A stretch of DNA of 64,000 nucleotides. It comes from Emiliania huxleyi CCMP1516. Lineage: Eukaryota; Haptophyta; Isochrysidales; Noelaerhabdaceae. Shown piece by piece: positions 21,104 through 31,338 of this stretch; position 1 is the first letter of the stretch; the number at the start of each line of letters is the position of its first letter. A program made the position numbers and the translations under genes. The notes beneath the pieces are model-generated. The model was not told the DNA's origin. It made no database searches and worked only from the letters and a program-made list of their open reading frames with translations. The stretch is from assembly GCF_000372725.1 (NCBI RefSeq), contig NW_005195584.1, positions 260,246 to 324,245 on the forward strand, in the 5' to 3' direction.

Positions 21104-21561
21104 ATGCCTTTCGTGCAGGTGACCTGGCTACCTAAGGCGTGCCGCAGGTCGACTGCGGTGCGCAAGGAGGTGGCAGATGCGATCCTAAAGGCGATGGTGT
21201 CGGTGAAGGGCGCCGAAATTGTGTGTAGATTCCTATCAGCTCGAACTACGCGTCGCGCAGCGTCCTGATCCGTCTGCCGTTGCGAAGGCGCCGGAGAACC
21301 TCGTCGTTCGCTTTGCAGAGGCGGTGGACGGATACCCGCTCCCGAAAGGCACGCCTGAAGCCTCTCCGCCTTCCCCATCCCGGCCCAGCACCACACGAGA
21401 AACACTGTCGCTGGGTCCGAACCTACTACATGGCTATGGTTGCTAGCGCCATCAGCCACATCTCGCTCACGATTGGTTGTCTTAGGCCACTCGCTCAATC
21501 CGGAGCTGCACATGGAGCCGAAAGACACCGAGGCCAAGAGATAGTCGCTGTGCGCTGTTAA
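21104..21561 (+). CDS. Small tautomerase-superfamily-like protein
   Basis: Exon 1 (21104-21220) starts MPFVQVTWLPKACR and continues VRKEVADAILKAMVSVKGAE. A proline directly after Met, a beta strand and then a long helix is the tautomerase/MIF/CaaD pattern, where the exposed N-terminal Pro is the catalytic base. A 67-nt GT-AG intron leads to exon 2 at 21288 (APENLVVRFAEAVDGYPLPK). The reading then appears to need a very short GC-AG intron (21349-21388) to reach exon 3, which includes HEKHCRWVRTYYMAMV and ends at 21561. The 40-nt second intron is suspiciously short, so the 3' part may instead be frameshifted and the gene decaying. Family assignment rests on the N-terminus and the ENLVVRF strand; substrate unknown. 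Confidence 0.5.
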
Positions 21562-21984
21562 TTGGACGCACACCCCGCGACGGGATGGGTTGGTTATTGC
21601 GCGCGGCTCGTCGCGTCCATGTTTTCCTCGCTCTCTCCGGACCGTCCGCTCGGGCTCTCGCTGTCGCTCACTCTCTCTCTCTCTCTCTGGGGTCTCTCCT
21701 CGCCCGACACACGGCTCCACGCGGACGCGAGTGAAACTGTGAAAGCCGCGCGCGCAAGCCAAGCCAATTATTTGCTCATACTCTCTACGGTAGAACAATA
21801 CATATGGGACAACAGAGTACGGTGTAGTGTGGTGGAGCCTGGTGGAGATTGTACATGGTTGCGGGACATAATGCGACGCTCATCATGCGGCGCGATATGT
21901 CAAATGTCATTCATGCGCCGCGGGCCGCGCTCTTGGCCTCTTGCACATGGTTGCGGCGCTGGAGGCGGTGCAGACACAGGGCCT

Positions 21985-22759
21985 CTAGCTTGCGCCTTTG
22001 GCGAGCTCGAAGATGGTGTGGCCGCTCGCATCCGTCGCTGAGGTGCGGTGGAAGCGGACGCTGTTGAGGTTGATGATCTTGCGCACGCTTGCCTTCCAGA
22101 CTGGCACCTGTGGCGGCATGTTGAAGAATGGGCTCTCAGTCGGGAAAGGCGGGGCGGGTGGCGGTGCTGGCAGCAGATTGGTGGCGTCCCGCCTGCCGCG
22201 GCCCAGCCTCGAGCTCGGTGTTGAGCTGCGCGCTGAACTCCTCCTCAATCACGCTGTAGATGTCCTCGAGCGTGCCTCTCCGTGAGGGCAGCGCCTTGAG
22301 GGCGGCCGAGATCATGTCGCCGTAGGTCATGCCGCGCGCCCGCTTGCTGTTCCGCGGCGTCGCGCTCGCGTGGCCATTCGGCGCCCCGACCCCGCGTGCA
22401 CCGCTCGGCTTGCCGCCGCGAGCAGCGGCCGTGGTGGCCCGCTTCTCCAGGCGCCCATTGCTGCTCCCTCTCCTCCCTCTGCTCGCATCGTGCCGAAGTA
22501 GCCCTAGCAACACCTACACGCATTCGTTCGATGGCGGGTGAGGGCAGCAGCCGCCAAGCTCGCACAGCTCGCACAACAAGCCCGCGTGCACCTGCTCCTC
22601 GTCAACCGCCTCGCACGCAAACGCCTCGCTGACGGCGACCGCCAGTGAACTGGACGCAAGGCTGGACTCCGGCGTGAGGCCGTAGTGCGCTGCGAGGCGA
22701 TTCAGCGCTGGCCGAGGCAGCTTGCGGAAATCGCACACGGAGGTGGCGGCAGAGGTCAT
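21985..22759 (-). CDS. SAP30-like Sin3-binding plus winged-helix nuclear protein
   Basis: Multi-exon model from the ATG at 22759. Exon 1 encodes DFRKLPRPALNRLAAHYGL ... LAVAVSEAF ... VDEEQVHAGLL, which resembles the Sin3-binding domain of SAP30, a subunit of histone deacetylase complexes. A middle exon (about 22470-22208) is basic (RGGKPSGARG, NSKRARG) and then gives MTYGDMISAALKALPSRRG, TLEDIYSVIEEEFSAQLN. A GC-AG intron leads to the last exon (22107-21985): PVWKASVRKIINLNSVRFHR and GHTIFELAKGA. The helix-helix-VWK.SVRK-wing order matches a histone-H1/forkhead-type winged helix. The exon 1 to exon 2 junction is not resolved. Combination of the two domains suggests a DNA-targeted repressor subunit; this is inference. 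Confidence 0.55.
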
Positions 22760-22897
22760 TAGCCAAGTGGACGGGTCGCCTACCAGGTGTCTTGCATGCA
22801 ACCCTGAAAGTACCCGTGACCCGGACCCGCCAGAATAAAAGGGAGCAGTCCCGATCCTATTTCTCTCTCTCACTCCCTCTCCCTCCCTCCCTATCTC

Positions 22898-22898
<1 letters not shown>

Positions 22899-22973
<75 letters not shown>

Positions 22974-22995
22974 ACACACACACACACAGAGAGAC

Positions 22996-23085
<90 letters not shown>
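22899..23085 (+). repeat. Long interrupted CA microsatellite
   Basis: Almost 190 bp of CA repeats with two short interruptions (GCAACAC and AGAGAGACAAC), immediately 5' of the SAP30-like gene, with CTCT-rich sequence on its left and GAGA-rich sequence on its right. Shorter CA/GA tracts follow to 23222. Confidence 0.95.
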
Positions 23086-23088
<3 letters not shown>

Positions 23089-23102
23089 GAGGGAGAGAGA
23101 GA

Positions 23103-23835
23103 GAGAGTCGTGATTTCTGGTTGGTCTTCTTAAAATCTCACACACACATGAAACCCAAAAAACAACCCCCCGCCGTCCACCACCACACACACACACACAT
23201 GAGAGAGAGAGAGAGAGAGAAGGGGAGATGAGCCTCCTTATTAGCTGGTCGGCCGCCATGTGGGCCTCCGGGCCTGCTGCGGCGGCGCGGCCGGTTGAGG
23301 CCGGGCTCGGCCCGGCCCGCGACGGCTGGCCGCCGACGAGCGCGCTCGCGCTGCTCGTCAAAATGGCGGCGGTGGCGATTGCGGCGACGGTCGTTCAGTC
23401 GTTCAGCGCTCAGACGCCTGTCGTCTTTCGTCTTTTGTCGCATTTCGCACACGCGCGCGCCGCGCGACCCGCGTCGCTCCGCGAGGGCATGAGCCTTCCG
23501 CGATTCGATCCCGCAGCCAAAAGCTGCTCGCTCGAACCGCGGCCTCGCCTCCCTCTCCTTCAGGCATTCGTGGCATCCTATGGGTCGTCCAGAGTATCGA
23601 CCTCTGGCTTGTCAGCCGGTCACTTGTGACTTGATGACGACCATGAAGTACAGCGATCGCCACCTCGCTGGCCTCTCCGCAAGGCCTCCCGACCGCGTCG
23701 AACTCACGGCGCGGGCTCTCTCGGCTACGGGACCGGCCCCAGCTTCGGCTGAGGGCTGACAAGCTGCCGAGTCCAAACAAATCACTGTGACAGTCGTGAT
23801 TTCTTCTTGGTTTTCTAAAATCTCAAAACACAACA
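23103..23835 (+). repeat. Direct repeat pair flanking 650 bp
   Basis: GTCGTGATTTCTGGTTGGTC plus TTCTTAAAATCTCA at 23107-23141 is repeated with few changes at 23793-23829 (TTGGTTTTCTAAAATCTCA). The segment between has no recognised gene. The pair may be long terminal repeats of a short element or remnants of two insertions. Confidence 0.45.
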
Positions 23836-24201
23836 AATTGCTAAAAAATCTCTCTCTCACATGAGAGAGAGACAATCTCACACATGCCCATTTCACAGAA
23901 AATACGTTATGGCGCTTTGCGCTGGTCTATGAGAGGTTGAGGTGCGAGCCCTGGAGGCCCTGGGGATGGGGGAGACTACCCGCGGGCCTAAAAAGCCCGC
24001 GCGCAGGGGGGTGGGATTGAGACTGGGGTGGTGCGCCTGTCTGGTATAGCCCCAGCCGACTCCGCTCCCTCTGCTCGGGTACATGTACGAACTCTGTTCA
24101 CACCGAGCAGCTGGGAGAGGCTGCGGAGGTGGTGCGCATCAAGCGCCTAAGGAGGCGCAGGAGGCGCAGGCGCTTCGTGCTCTCGTGCCGTTTTGCTCCG
24201 G

Positions 24202-25830
24202 ATGGAGACGCGACACGCGGCTCTGGGAGCGTTGGGAGCGTCGCCGCTGCTCGTCGTTCCGCGGCGCTCGTGGCGGCAGCGGCTCCTGTGGCCTCTCCTC
24301 CTCATCGTCGGGGTCGTGGCGCTAGCGGCGAGCGGCTGGGGCGGGGAGCAGGCCGCCGCGCTGAGCATCGAGGTGGTCGGTCGCCCGATCGCGCAGAAGA
24401 TCGTGGACCACGCCGAGGTCGAGATCCACGAGGTCCGGCTGGCGCCCGCCTCATGGGAGGGCCTGCAGGCCAGAGCGGGCATGCTGGCGGTTGACTGCTC
24501 GATCGACATGTCGGTCGACGTCATCTACACCGCCGTCCGGTCGACGCTCGGCTCGGCAGACCTGCACATCGAGCACGACGGGCGGCACGTCGGCGTCCTC
24601 TCGGCACGCGCCTCGCCGGGACTCCGCCACCCGGACGCACACACGCGAACTGAGAGCGCCGCCCGCCCTGCTCACAGACCCTGCCGCTCAACCTCGGCGG
24701 CGGCGGCAGCGTGCGGCTGGCGATGGCGGGCACGCTGGTGGTGGAGGACGAGGAGGCGTTCCGGCACCTCGTGCAGGCCGTCACGTATGGCGACCGCTTC
24801 TCCCTCCAGGCGACGCCCGACACAGCCTCCCAGCACGGAAGAGCGCTGAGGCCGGCCAACCCTCGAGAGCCCAGCCTCCGGAAGCAAGCCCCTCCCGAGC
24901 CGGCCCTCGCCTCCTCGCGCAGGTCGCGGCCATGACCTCGGTGGTCCTGCGCGGCAAGGAGAACGGCTGCCTCCTCTCCAAGGGCACTTGCGCCACGGTG
25001 CGCCTCTCGCCACCGCCCTCCCGCTCCCGCCGCTGCCCGCCGCCTGCCAACCCTCTGACGCCGCGCACGCCTCCGCCCGCGCCGCAGGTCGGCACGTGGA
25101 AGATCCCAAACGTGCGCTTCGCCAAGACAGTCAACCTGCTCGGCGCCAGAGGCTTCCCCGTCACGCTGCAGGAGAGACACATGCGCCCATATTGCACAGC
25201 ATACCGCCAGAGGCTTCCCCGTCACGCTGCAGGAGAGTATCACACGTCATAATCATACGTAATACACTCATAGCATACTAACGTCGCGATTCACCGTCTC
25301 GCTGCAGGAGTTCCGCGTGCGCGACATGCCGGGCGAGGGGGGGGCGCCGCCGATCCCGGGCGCTCCAATCTTCATCGAGCTGCAGGCGCAGATCTCGAAC
25401 CCGTCCTCCTTCTCCCTCTCCAGCCTCGACGTGATCGACCTCGACATCCACACCGACCGAAACGAGCAGACCGGCGTCGACGGAGTGCGCTTCGTGGCGG
25501 TGCGCACGCCGCCCGGCTTTTACGTCGCGCGCGGCACCTCTCCTTGGTGGCCCATCTCGGGCAAGCTCGAGGTGCCTCCGCGCGAGCTGGACATGTACTC
25601 GGTCTCGAGCCTCTTCGCGCGCCTCCTCAAGCACGACGCCAGCGACAGCAGGCTCGGCCTCTCGGTCGAGATGAGGGGCGACTCGCGCCGCTTCTACGAC
25701 GCCGCCGTGCGCGGGCTCGCCATCGGCGCCGCCCTGCCTCCGCTGCAGCTGCAGAAGCCAGCCCACGGGAGCTCGATGCCCTACCCGTTCGTGCAGGCCG
25801 CGCACATCGACCTCGACATCCCGAAGGCCC
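24202..25830 (+). CDS. Type II membrane protein, DUF3712/LEA14-like, multi-exon, cut near the gap
   Basis: Proposed exons: about 24202-24615, 24678-24809, 24923-24997, 25088-25159 and 25308 to about 25830. The ATG at 24202 gives a short basic cytosolic tail (RRSWRQR), one transmembrane segment (LLWPLLLIVGVVALAASGW) and then an extracytoplasmic beta-rich chain: DLHIEHDGRHVGVLSA, LVQAVTYGDRFSLQ, VVLRGKENGCLLSKG, WKIPNVRFAKTVNLLG, FIELQAQISNPSSFSL, DIHTDRNEQTGVDGV, PPGFYVARGTSPWW. A repeated strand pattern with a SNPSSFSL motif is how fungal DUF3712 and LEA14-type domains read, so I place it there tentatively. Function unknown. The 3' end runs into a C17 tract (25828) and then toward the N gap, so the C-terminus cannot be read. 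Confidence 0.5.
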
Positions 25831-26045
25831 CCCCCCCCCCCCCCCGTTGGGGCCGGGGTGGAGGATTTTGGTCGCCAGCCTCCTCTATTTCCTTGAAAAC
25901 AGATGTCGTCCTTTATCCACTCCGCCCCTGCAAGGCCAATACCAGATCTCCCCGCAACCTTAAAGAAATTTTCCAGACCCTGGCCTTAATCATCGAATTG
26001 TAAGTACTTGGAGGTTAACCTAATTTCTGAAACCAAAATCCCCCA

Positions 26046-26272
26046 NNNNNNNNNNNNNNNNNNNNNNNNNNNNNNNNNNNNNNNNNNNNNNNNNNNNNNN
26101 NNNNNNNNNNNNNNNNNNNNNNNNNNNNNNNNNNNNNNNNNNNNNNNNNNNNNNNNNNNNNNNNNNNNNNNNNNNNNNNNNNNNNNNNNNNNNNNNNNNN
26201 NNNNNNNNNNNNNNNNNNNNNNNNNNNNNNNNNNNNNNNNNNNNNNNNNNNNNNNNNNNNNNNNNNNNNNNN
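26046..26272. other. Assembly gap (227 N)
   Basis: Unsequenced bases. The gap separates the 3' end of the plus-strand membrane-protein gene from the 3' part of the minus-strand FHA gene, and it abuts GGGGC repeats on the right, which probably caused the gap. Confidence 1.
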
Positions 26273-26876
26273 AGCCGATCGACAACTGCGGCTGGGGGCG
26301 GCGGGGGCGCGGGGCGGGGCGGGGCGGGGCGGGGCAGCGGCTCTCCTCGCGCTGCGCCGAGAGCTCTTCCTGCTGCTTTGTTGTCTGCCGCTGCAGCCTC
26401 TCGTTGCAGGCCCGCTCCGAGAGCACCTCGTTCGCGAGGAAGGCGCTGTCCTGCGCGCCCGCGCGGCCGCGCTTGGCGGGGCGCGAGGAGTCCGAGTCGG
26501 ACTCGGCGGCGGATGGCGGGAGCGGCGCGGCGAGCGACGAGAGCCGCGCGAGCGGGTACCGCTGCGCGCGCGAGAAGGTGAGCGTATCTCCCTCGGCGAC
26601 GTCGACCTCGCCATTCTTGCCGATCAGCTTGCCGTTGATGAAGGTCCCGTTCGACGACGTGTCCACCAGCCGCACGCGGGGAAGCTCGGTGCCCGACTCG
26701 GCGCCCACGCAGTGCAGCGTGCAGTGCGCCGAGGAGACGAACGGAACGGGGATGACCACGTTTGCCTGGTGGGTGCGCCCGACAACGATTGCGCTCGCGC
26801 CCCTGAGCTCCACGACACGGGGCGTCGCGTCCGCCTCGTCGACGATCTCGAGGGCGCCCCACGACTGGCCCGCCAT
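26273..26876 (-). CDS. FHA-domain protein, 3' end missing in gap
   Basis: The ATG at 26876 begins MAGQSWGALEIVDEADATP. Residues about 10-110 are a forkhead-associated domain: AIVVGRTHQANVVI (with the conserved GR), VSSAHCTLHC (S..H) and DTSSNGTFINGKLIGK (the SNGTF(I/V)NG phosphothreonine-contact loop), then VDVAEGDTLTF. All core phospho-peptide-binding residues are present. A basic, Ser/Asp-rich linker with SRPAKRGRAG could be a nuclear localisation signal, and a Gln/Glu coiled coil (LQRQTTKQQEELSAQ) follows before the gap. Placement at the N-terminus followed by a coiled coil resembles nuclear FHA adaptors or kinesin-like proteins, but the rest is not visible. Confidence 0.75.
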
Positions 26877-27225
26877 GTGTTCAGGCGCGTTGCAGTGTGT
26901 CTCCGAGAGAGGGCAAAAGGGCCTGCGAGTTGGTGAAGGCCGCCAGTTGGAGGGAAGCCGGGAAAGAAATTTACCACTCAGCCCTCGCACTGGCACGGGA
27001 AAGAAAGAATTCGTGCTGCCCGCTCTTGCGGAAGAGGGAGAAGAGCGAGGGGGAAGGGGCATACGCCGCATCGGCGGCGTTCCACTCCGTCCTCTTCACA
27101 ATCTACTCGAGCTGGCAAGGCACACGCCGGGCGCGAGTAAGGGCTCCAGATGAGGTAAGTCAGAGAGTTCATAGGACGGCACCCCTACCCCTCCCGCCGT
27201 TTTAGGGCCTACCCACCCGCACTCC

Positions 27226-27470
27226 AGTGCCCGACAGCCTGACAGCGGTCAGCGGTCAGCGCTGACAGCACTTTCTCCGACAGCCTGACAGCACGTATCT
27301 GACAGCCTGACAGCCAGGCGAGGTGCTCCGTCGCTGTCAGGCCCTGAACGTGACAGCCTGACAGCTGCCCGACAGCCCGACAGCGGACACAGATCACAGT
27401 GGGCCTGACAGTAGCGCTGACAGCCCGACAGCCCGACCAGCCCGACAGCAGCACAGACCGTACACAGACC
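27226..27470 (+). repeat. CTGACAG array 1
   Basis: About 245 bp densely packed with CTGACAG, CCGACAG and GTGACAG, variably spaced by 1-10 bases, so it is not a regular satellite. A second array is at 28470-28775. Confidence 0.85.
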
Positions 27471-27512
27471 GTACAGCCTCTTTCTTGTGCCCCATGAGTC
27501 AGTCAGTCAGTC

Positions 27513-28106
27513 TTACACACCTCCTAGCACTCCCATGACGAAAACGAAACACGCACCAGGCGACTGCCTGAGAACGCTGGATCGAATCGAGGAGGCACCT
27601 AAAGCAAAATCGAGCCCGCTTCAGGTGAGAAAAAATAATATAGTAAGGGTCGGAGCCGGTTTCGAACTGGCGACCTTCACCGCTCGCGGAGAAGGGAGCC
27701 AGCCAGAGATCGGTTCATGTGAGAGGGGGGCCGTACGTGGCGGCCTATATAGCATAAAAAAAAATAAAATAATATAAATAAAAAACCGGGGGAATTAGAC
27801 ACCACAGATACGCACACACCGACGCCCGAAGTGCCAAGAAGGACGTCATTAGTACGAAACCTCAGAAGGCCATGGGCGCCGAGAGAACATTCCCCCGAGA
27901 GCACAGAGAAAGGCAAAACCGAACCTCCTTCCCTGGTTCCCCCCGCCAAATGTCGCCGTTCTCGGGGCATGCTATCCTGTGTAAGCAGGGCAGGTGGGGG
28001 AGGGGGGCACTCCCCCTGGTCTGATACTGGGGTGTGACTGTCTCTAGCGTCGGAGGCAAGGGCGAAGCTAAGAATATTTAATTTTTTTTTTACACACCTC
28101 CTAGCA
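27513..28106. mobile_element. Insertion flanked by 17-bp direct repeats
   Basis: TTACACACCTCCTAGCA occurs at 27513-27529 and again at 28090-28106, a perfect 17-bp repeat typical in length of a target-site duplication made by a non-LTR retroelement. The enclosed 560 bp ends in a T-tract (28081-28090). Inside, minus-strand CAGTTCGAAACCGG near 27655-27675 matches an RNA polymerase III box B and is followed on that strand by T6, but no complete tRNA folds. It could be a SINE-like insertion; class uncertain. Confidence 0.5.
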
Positions 28107-28469
28107 TGGAGGACGGGCCCAAACCCATGAGGGTTTGACAAAACTCTTACATGCAAAGACATGTGAGTGTGGTCCATGTAGTCATGGGAATTGGGATGGT
28201 CATGGGTCTCTCTGACTCTCAACCCTCCCGCCTCACCTCTGCGGACCCTAGCACCGGCGGCTGTGCTACTACAAATGAAGCTACCAGCTAGCCTTCTGGG
28301 GCCCTACAGTATGTGCCTACGGCGTCTGGGTGGGGGTGGCCGCCGCCGCCTGTGCCGCCGCCGCGGCCTGCGCCTGCGCCGCCATCTGCGCTCCCCAGGA
28401 GACCTACTGTGTGGATCTACTCTCACTGGCTGCGGTCTCCTCTTGATAGTGTCATAAGTGTGGCTGGTG

Positions 28470-28775
28470 AGTGTCAGAGCCTGACAGCACCCCAACAGCA
28501 CCACCTGACAGCACCTGACAGTACCGGCCCTACGTCTGACAGCAGCAGCAGCCTGACAGCTCTGACAGCTCCGACCGCGTCTGACAGCACCACCCGACAG
28601 CTCCGACAGCACCTGACAGCACCAGAGCACCTCGCCTGTCAGACAAGCACCGGACAGCACCCGACAGCACTGACAGCACCTGACAGCTGGTCTGACAGAG
28701 GCACCTGACAGTGCCGGACAGTGCCCGACAGCCCGACAGATCACCTGACAGCACCTGACAGCCTGACAGCCAGGG
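28470..28775 (+). repeat. CTGACAG array 2
   Basis: Second cluster of CTGACAGCAC and CCGACAGCAC motifs over about 300 bp, 1 kb from array 1. In between lies the 27513-28106 insertion, so the two may be one original array split or two expansions. Confidence 0.85.
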
Positions 28776-28855
28776 CTCAGCGCATGCCGGCGGATGCCGG
28801 TGCGGCTGCGGGTGTGTACACTGTGCTCTCTCCCTTAGTCCCTTTTCTCCCACCA

Positions 28856-28939
28856 GTACGTACTTTTAGGGCCCTTATAGGGGCCCAGAGAAGACAACCG
28901 GCTCTCCCCTTTTCTACTCCCAGTAAGCTAAGTACGTAC
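28856..28939 (-). mobile_element. GTACGTAC miniature element, copy 1
   Basis: Begins and ends with GTACGTAC as a terminal inverted repeat, 84 bp. The reverse complement aligns with 32388-32455 through AGCTTACTGGGA, AAAAGGG, GGTTGTCTTCTCT or GGTTGTGTTCTCT, and GGCCCCTA. A third, truncated copy starts at 62297. Typical of a MITE. Confidence 0.6.
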
Positions 28940-29039
28940 GTATATACGAGCGGTCCAGAGAGATCCTATATACAGGAGATATTACGGGGGCAGAGAGCCA
29001 CACATGGACACAGACGTATATACGCCGGCAGATAGCCGG

Positions 29040-29481
29040 AGGCGGCATGCGGGGAGATACGAGGAGATGCGAGGACCGGCGATGGCCCCGATGCGCGGGC
29101 AGCGGGGACGAGATATACGGGGATCGAGATATATAGAGAGGGAGATATAGAGTAAGAGAGGGAGATACCGCAGGAAAGAGAACCCGGCCACACCAGGGCT
29201 TTCCTCCGTGCTCCGACGAGTCCGACCCACCTGCACTGGCGTTGCTATATAGAGGCGGAGCAGTCTGCTCTAGCCTCACACGCTTGCCGCCCGGCCGCGC
29301 TCGCGCTCCTTCGGTGGACTCGGGTCGCTGTGTCGTGTGACGTGTGTGTGTGCGGCGCACACCGCCACGAGACCGTGCCGCGCGAGTTTCGCGAGAGAGG
29401 AGTGTTTTGCTCAAGAGAGCACAAGACGGCACGAGTTCGATTTCGAACACGCACGCCCTCGTTCACCGAAAATCGCCTCAG
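29040..29481. other. No gene recognised
   Basis: GAGATATA-rich sequence (29100-29170) followed by ordinary GC-rich DNA up to the 3' end of the GT47 gene. Confidence 0.4.
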
Positions 29482-30607
29482 CTACTTAGAGCCCTTCCAG
29501 CGCTTGGAGTGTAGACTCTGCGTCAGCCCCGCGGGGAGAAGCGCATCGCAGTCCCACTTCCAGCGCGCCCCGCGCCCCCGAGCCAAGCCCTCCGCGCGCA
29601 CGCAGATCTCGCGGAGTGTCACGTTGTAAGCGATGCCGGCCGGCGGCCACAGCAGCGTGCGGCGGTAGTGCCAGAGCGCCTTTTGCTTTTGGACGAGCGT
29701 CTCCTCGGGGAGGCGGGCGAGGAGCGCAGGCAGGCGCGGCAGCTCGCGCTGGTCCACGCCGAGCAGCGCCATCCCCTCCCAGGGCAGCACGCGATCAAAC
29801 CACGGCGACACCTCGCTCGAGGCGAGGAGCGGCACGCAGCCCGCCAAGACGGACCAGAGCAGCCGGATCCCCCAGCCGACGCCGAGGGGAGCGAGGCAGA
29901 CCCGCGCGTCGGCCCAGTCGTCCTCGTAGCTGGGCGAGCGGGCAACCACCTTGAATCCGTCCGCCTTGCGCAGGTGCTTCCACACGAGCTGCCGCACACC
30001 CTCCGAGTACGCCTCCCGGCCGAGGTCGTCGTCGGTACGCTGGTCGAAGCCGGGCAAGTGCGAGTCGGGCACGTTGCCCGCAAAGAAGAAGCGGAGCGCG
30101 CGCGCCGCCAGCGGCCGCCGGCCGGCGCGCAGCAGCCGCTCCTCGGTCGCGAAGGGCAGCTTGGGAGGGGCGGCGACGTCCTTGCTCGCGACGCCGCACC
30201 GCTCGTTCGTCCGCCGGTACCCGCCCGACCTGTTCGCCTTGATGTAGTGCGCCACCGCCACCGAGTGGCGCGTCTCCCTAAGCTGGTTGAGCTCGCAGCC
30301 GCCTCCGTCGGCCGTCGACCACCAGAGGTGGTTCGCGCCGCCCGAGGCGGTCCACCACGGGTGGTGGGTCGCCACGTGCCGCTGCGCGTGCGAGTAGTAC
30401 TCGCGCAGCGCCTCCATGTTCGTCGCGAACGCCGGGACCAGGAAGAGCGCCGCCTCGGCCGGCGAGCGGGCGAGCGAGGGCGCGTCGGCGAGCAGCGCCT
30501 CCAGGAAGGCGTGGTGCGTGTTGAAGATTGGGTCGCGGTCCGACGCAAAGGCGCGGCGGCGCAGCACCACCGGCGGCAGGTCGTACACGTACACCGTGGG
30601 GCGCCGC

Positions 30608-30641
<34 letters not shown>

Positions 30642-30650
30642 TGCCGCTGC

Positions 30651-30681
<31 letters not shown>

Positions 30682-31338
30682 CCCGCCGAGCGCACAAGCT
30701 GGCCCGTAGGAGCCTCCGCGGCAGACGCAGAAGCCGTCGACACACTCGCCCCTGCCGGAGCATCCGTTCCAGCAGTGCGGCGACGAGTGGCGGTGGCAGG
30801 TCTTGCCAAAGTAATACGAGTCGCATCGGCAGGCTGCGCTAACTCGCCGGGGGCTTGCCCGCTGCGGCGCGACGGCGGCGAGGCAGCCACCCCGCTCGCT
30901 GCAGCGGTCGATGCAGTTGGAGAGAGGCAGATGCTGCAGTTTGGGCGTGAACTCGTGCGTGAGGGCCTCGAGTCGCGTGGCGGCGCGCAGGCCTTTCCGG
31001 CCGCGCCAGCCCGCCATCGGATTCCACCGCCAGAAGAAGGCTGATTCGGTGCTCGGGATGTCGGAGAGCGGCTCGGCGTCGGCCGTTGTGAAGCAGTACC
31101 TGTACATGTGCGCGACAAACGCACCCGCTGCGACACACTGCTCAAGGCACTCGCAATGCTGAGGACGGCCGACGGTGCATGAGACGGCGGTCGAGCCGAC
31201 CGCCGCTCTGCAGGCCGGCAGCGAGTCGGAGTCGCAGCGGGTCCCGTTCCTGCCGATTGGACATATGCACCGCTCCTCCACAGGGTTCCAGTTTGAGCCC
31301 GCCGCGCAGTGACGCTTGCTGCTCAGATCGTCAATCAT
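29482..31338 (-). CDS. Exostosin-type (GT47) glycosyltransferase with EGF-like repeats
   Basis: Intronless frame; the ATG at 31338 gives 618 residues, but in-frame sequence continues 80 codons upstream, so the start is uncertain. The N-terminal half is Cys-rich: CICPIGRNGTRC, CDSYYFGKTC, then a clear EGF module with GECVDGFCVCRGG. A glycine run encoded by GCC/CCG repeats (30606-30690) forms a hinge. The C-terminal 350 residues are exostosin-like: TVYVYDLPP, AALFLVPAFATNMEA, HHPWWTASGGANHLWW, LRFFFAGNVPDSH, ARSPSYEDDWADARVCLAPLG and the donor-binding style LWSVLAGCVPLLASSEVSPW. EGF-plus-exostosin proteins are common in algae and act in the Golgi on cell-surface polysaccharide, with nucleotide-sugar donors. 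No transmembrane anchor is visible after the ATG, so a 5' exon may be missing. Confidence 0.8.

Noticed and set aside
20494..21798. 434-codon minus-strand frame
   Set aside because: Overlaps the retroelement and the tautomerase-like gene on the other strand; Arg/Thr/Pro composition without domains, typical of GC-rich shadow frames.
22899..23086. Long Cys-Val repeat frame on the minus strand
   Set aside because: Pure translation of the CA microsatellite; only the part downstream of the ATG at 22759 looks like protein.
27630..27730. Possible tRNA gene on the minus strand (CAGTTCGAAACCGG T-arm-like, followed by T6)
   Set aside because: No matching 5' acceptor strand, no U33-containing anticodon loop, and a mismatch in the T stem; kept only as a box B-like signal inside a possible SINE.
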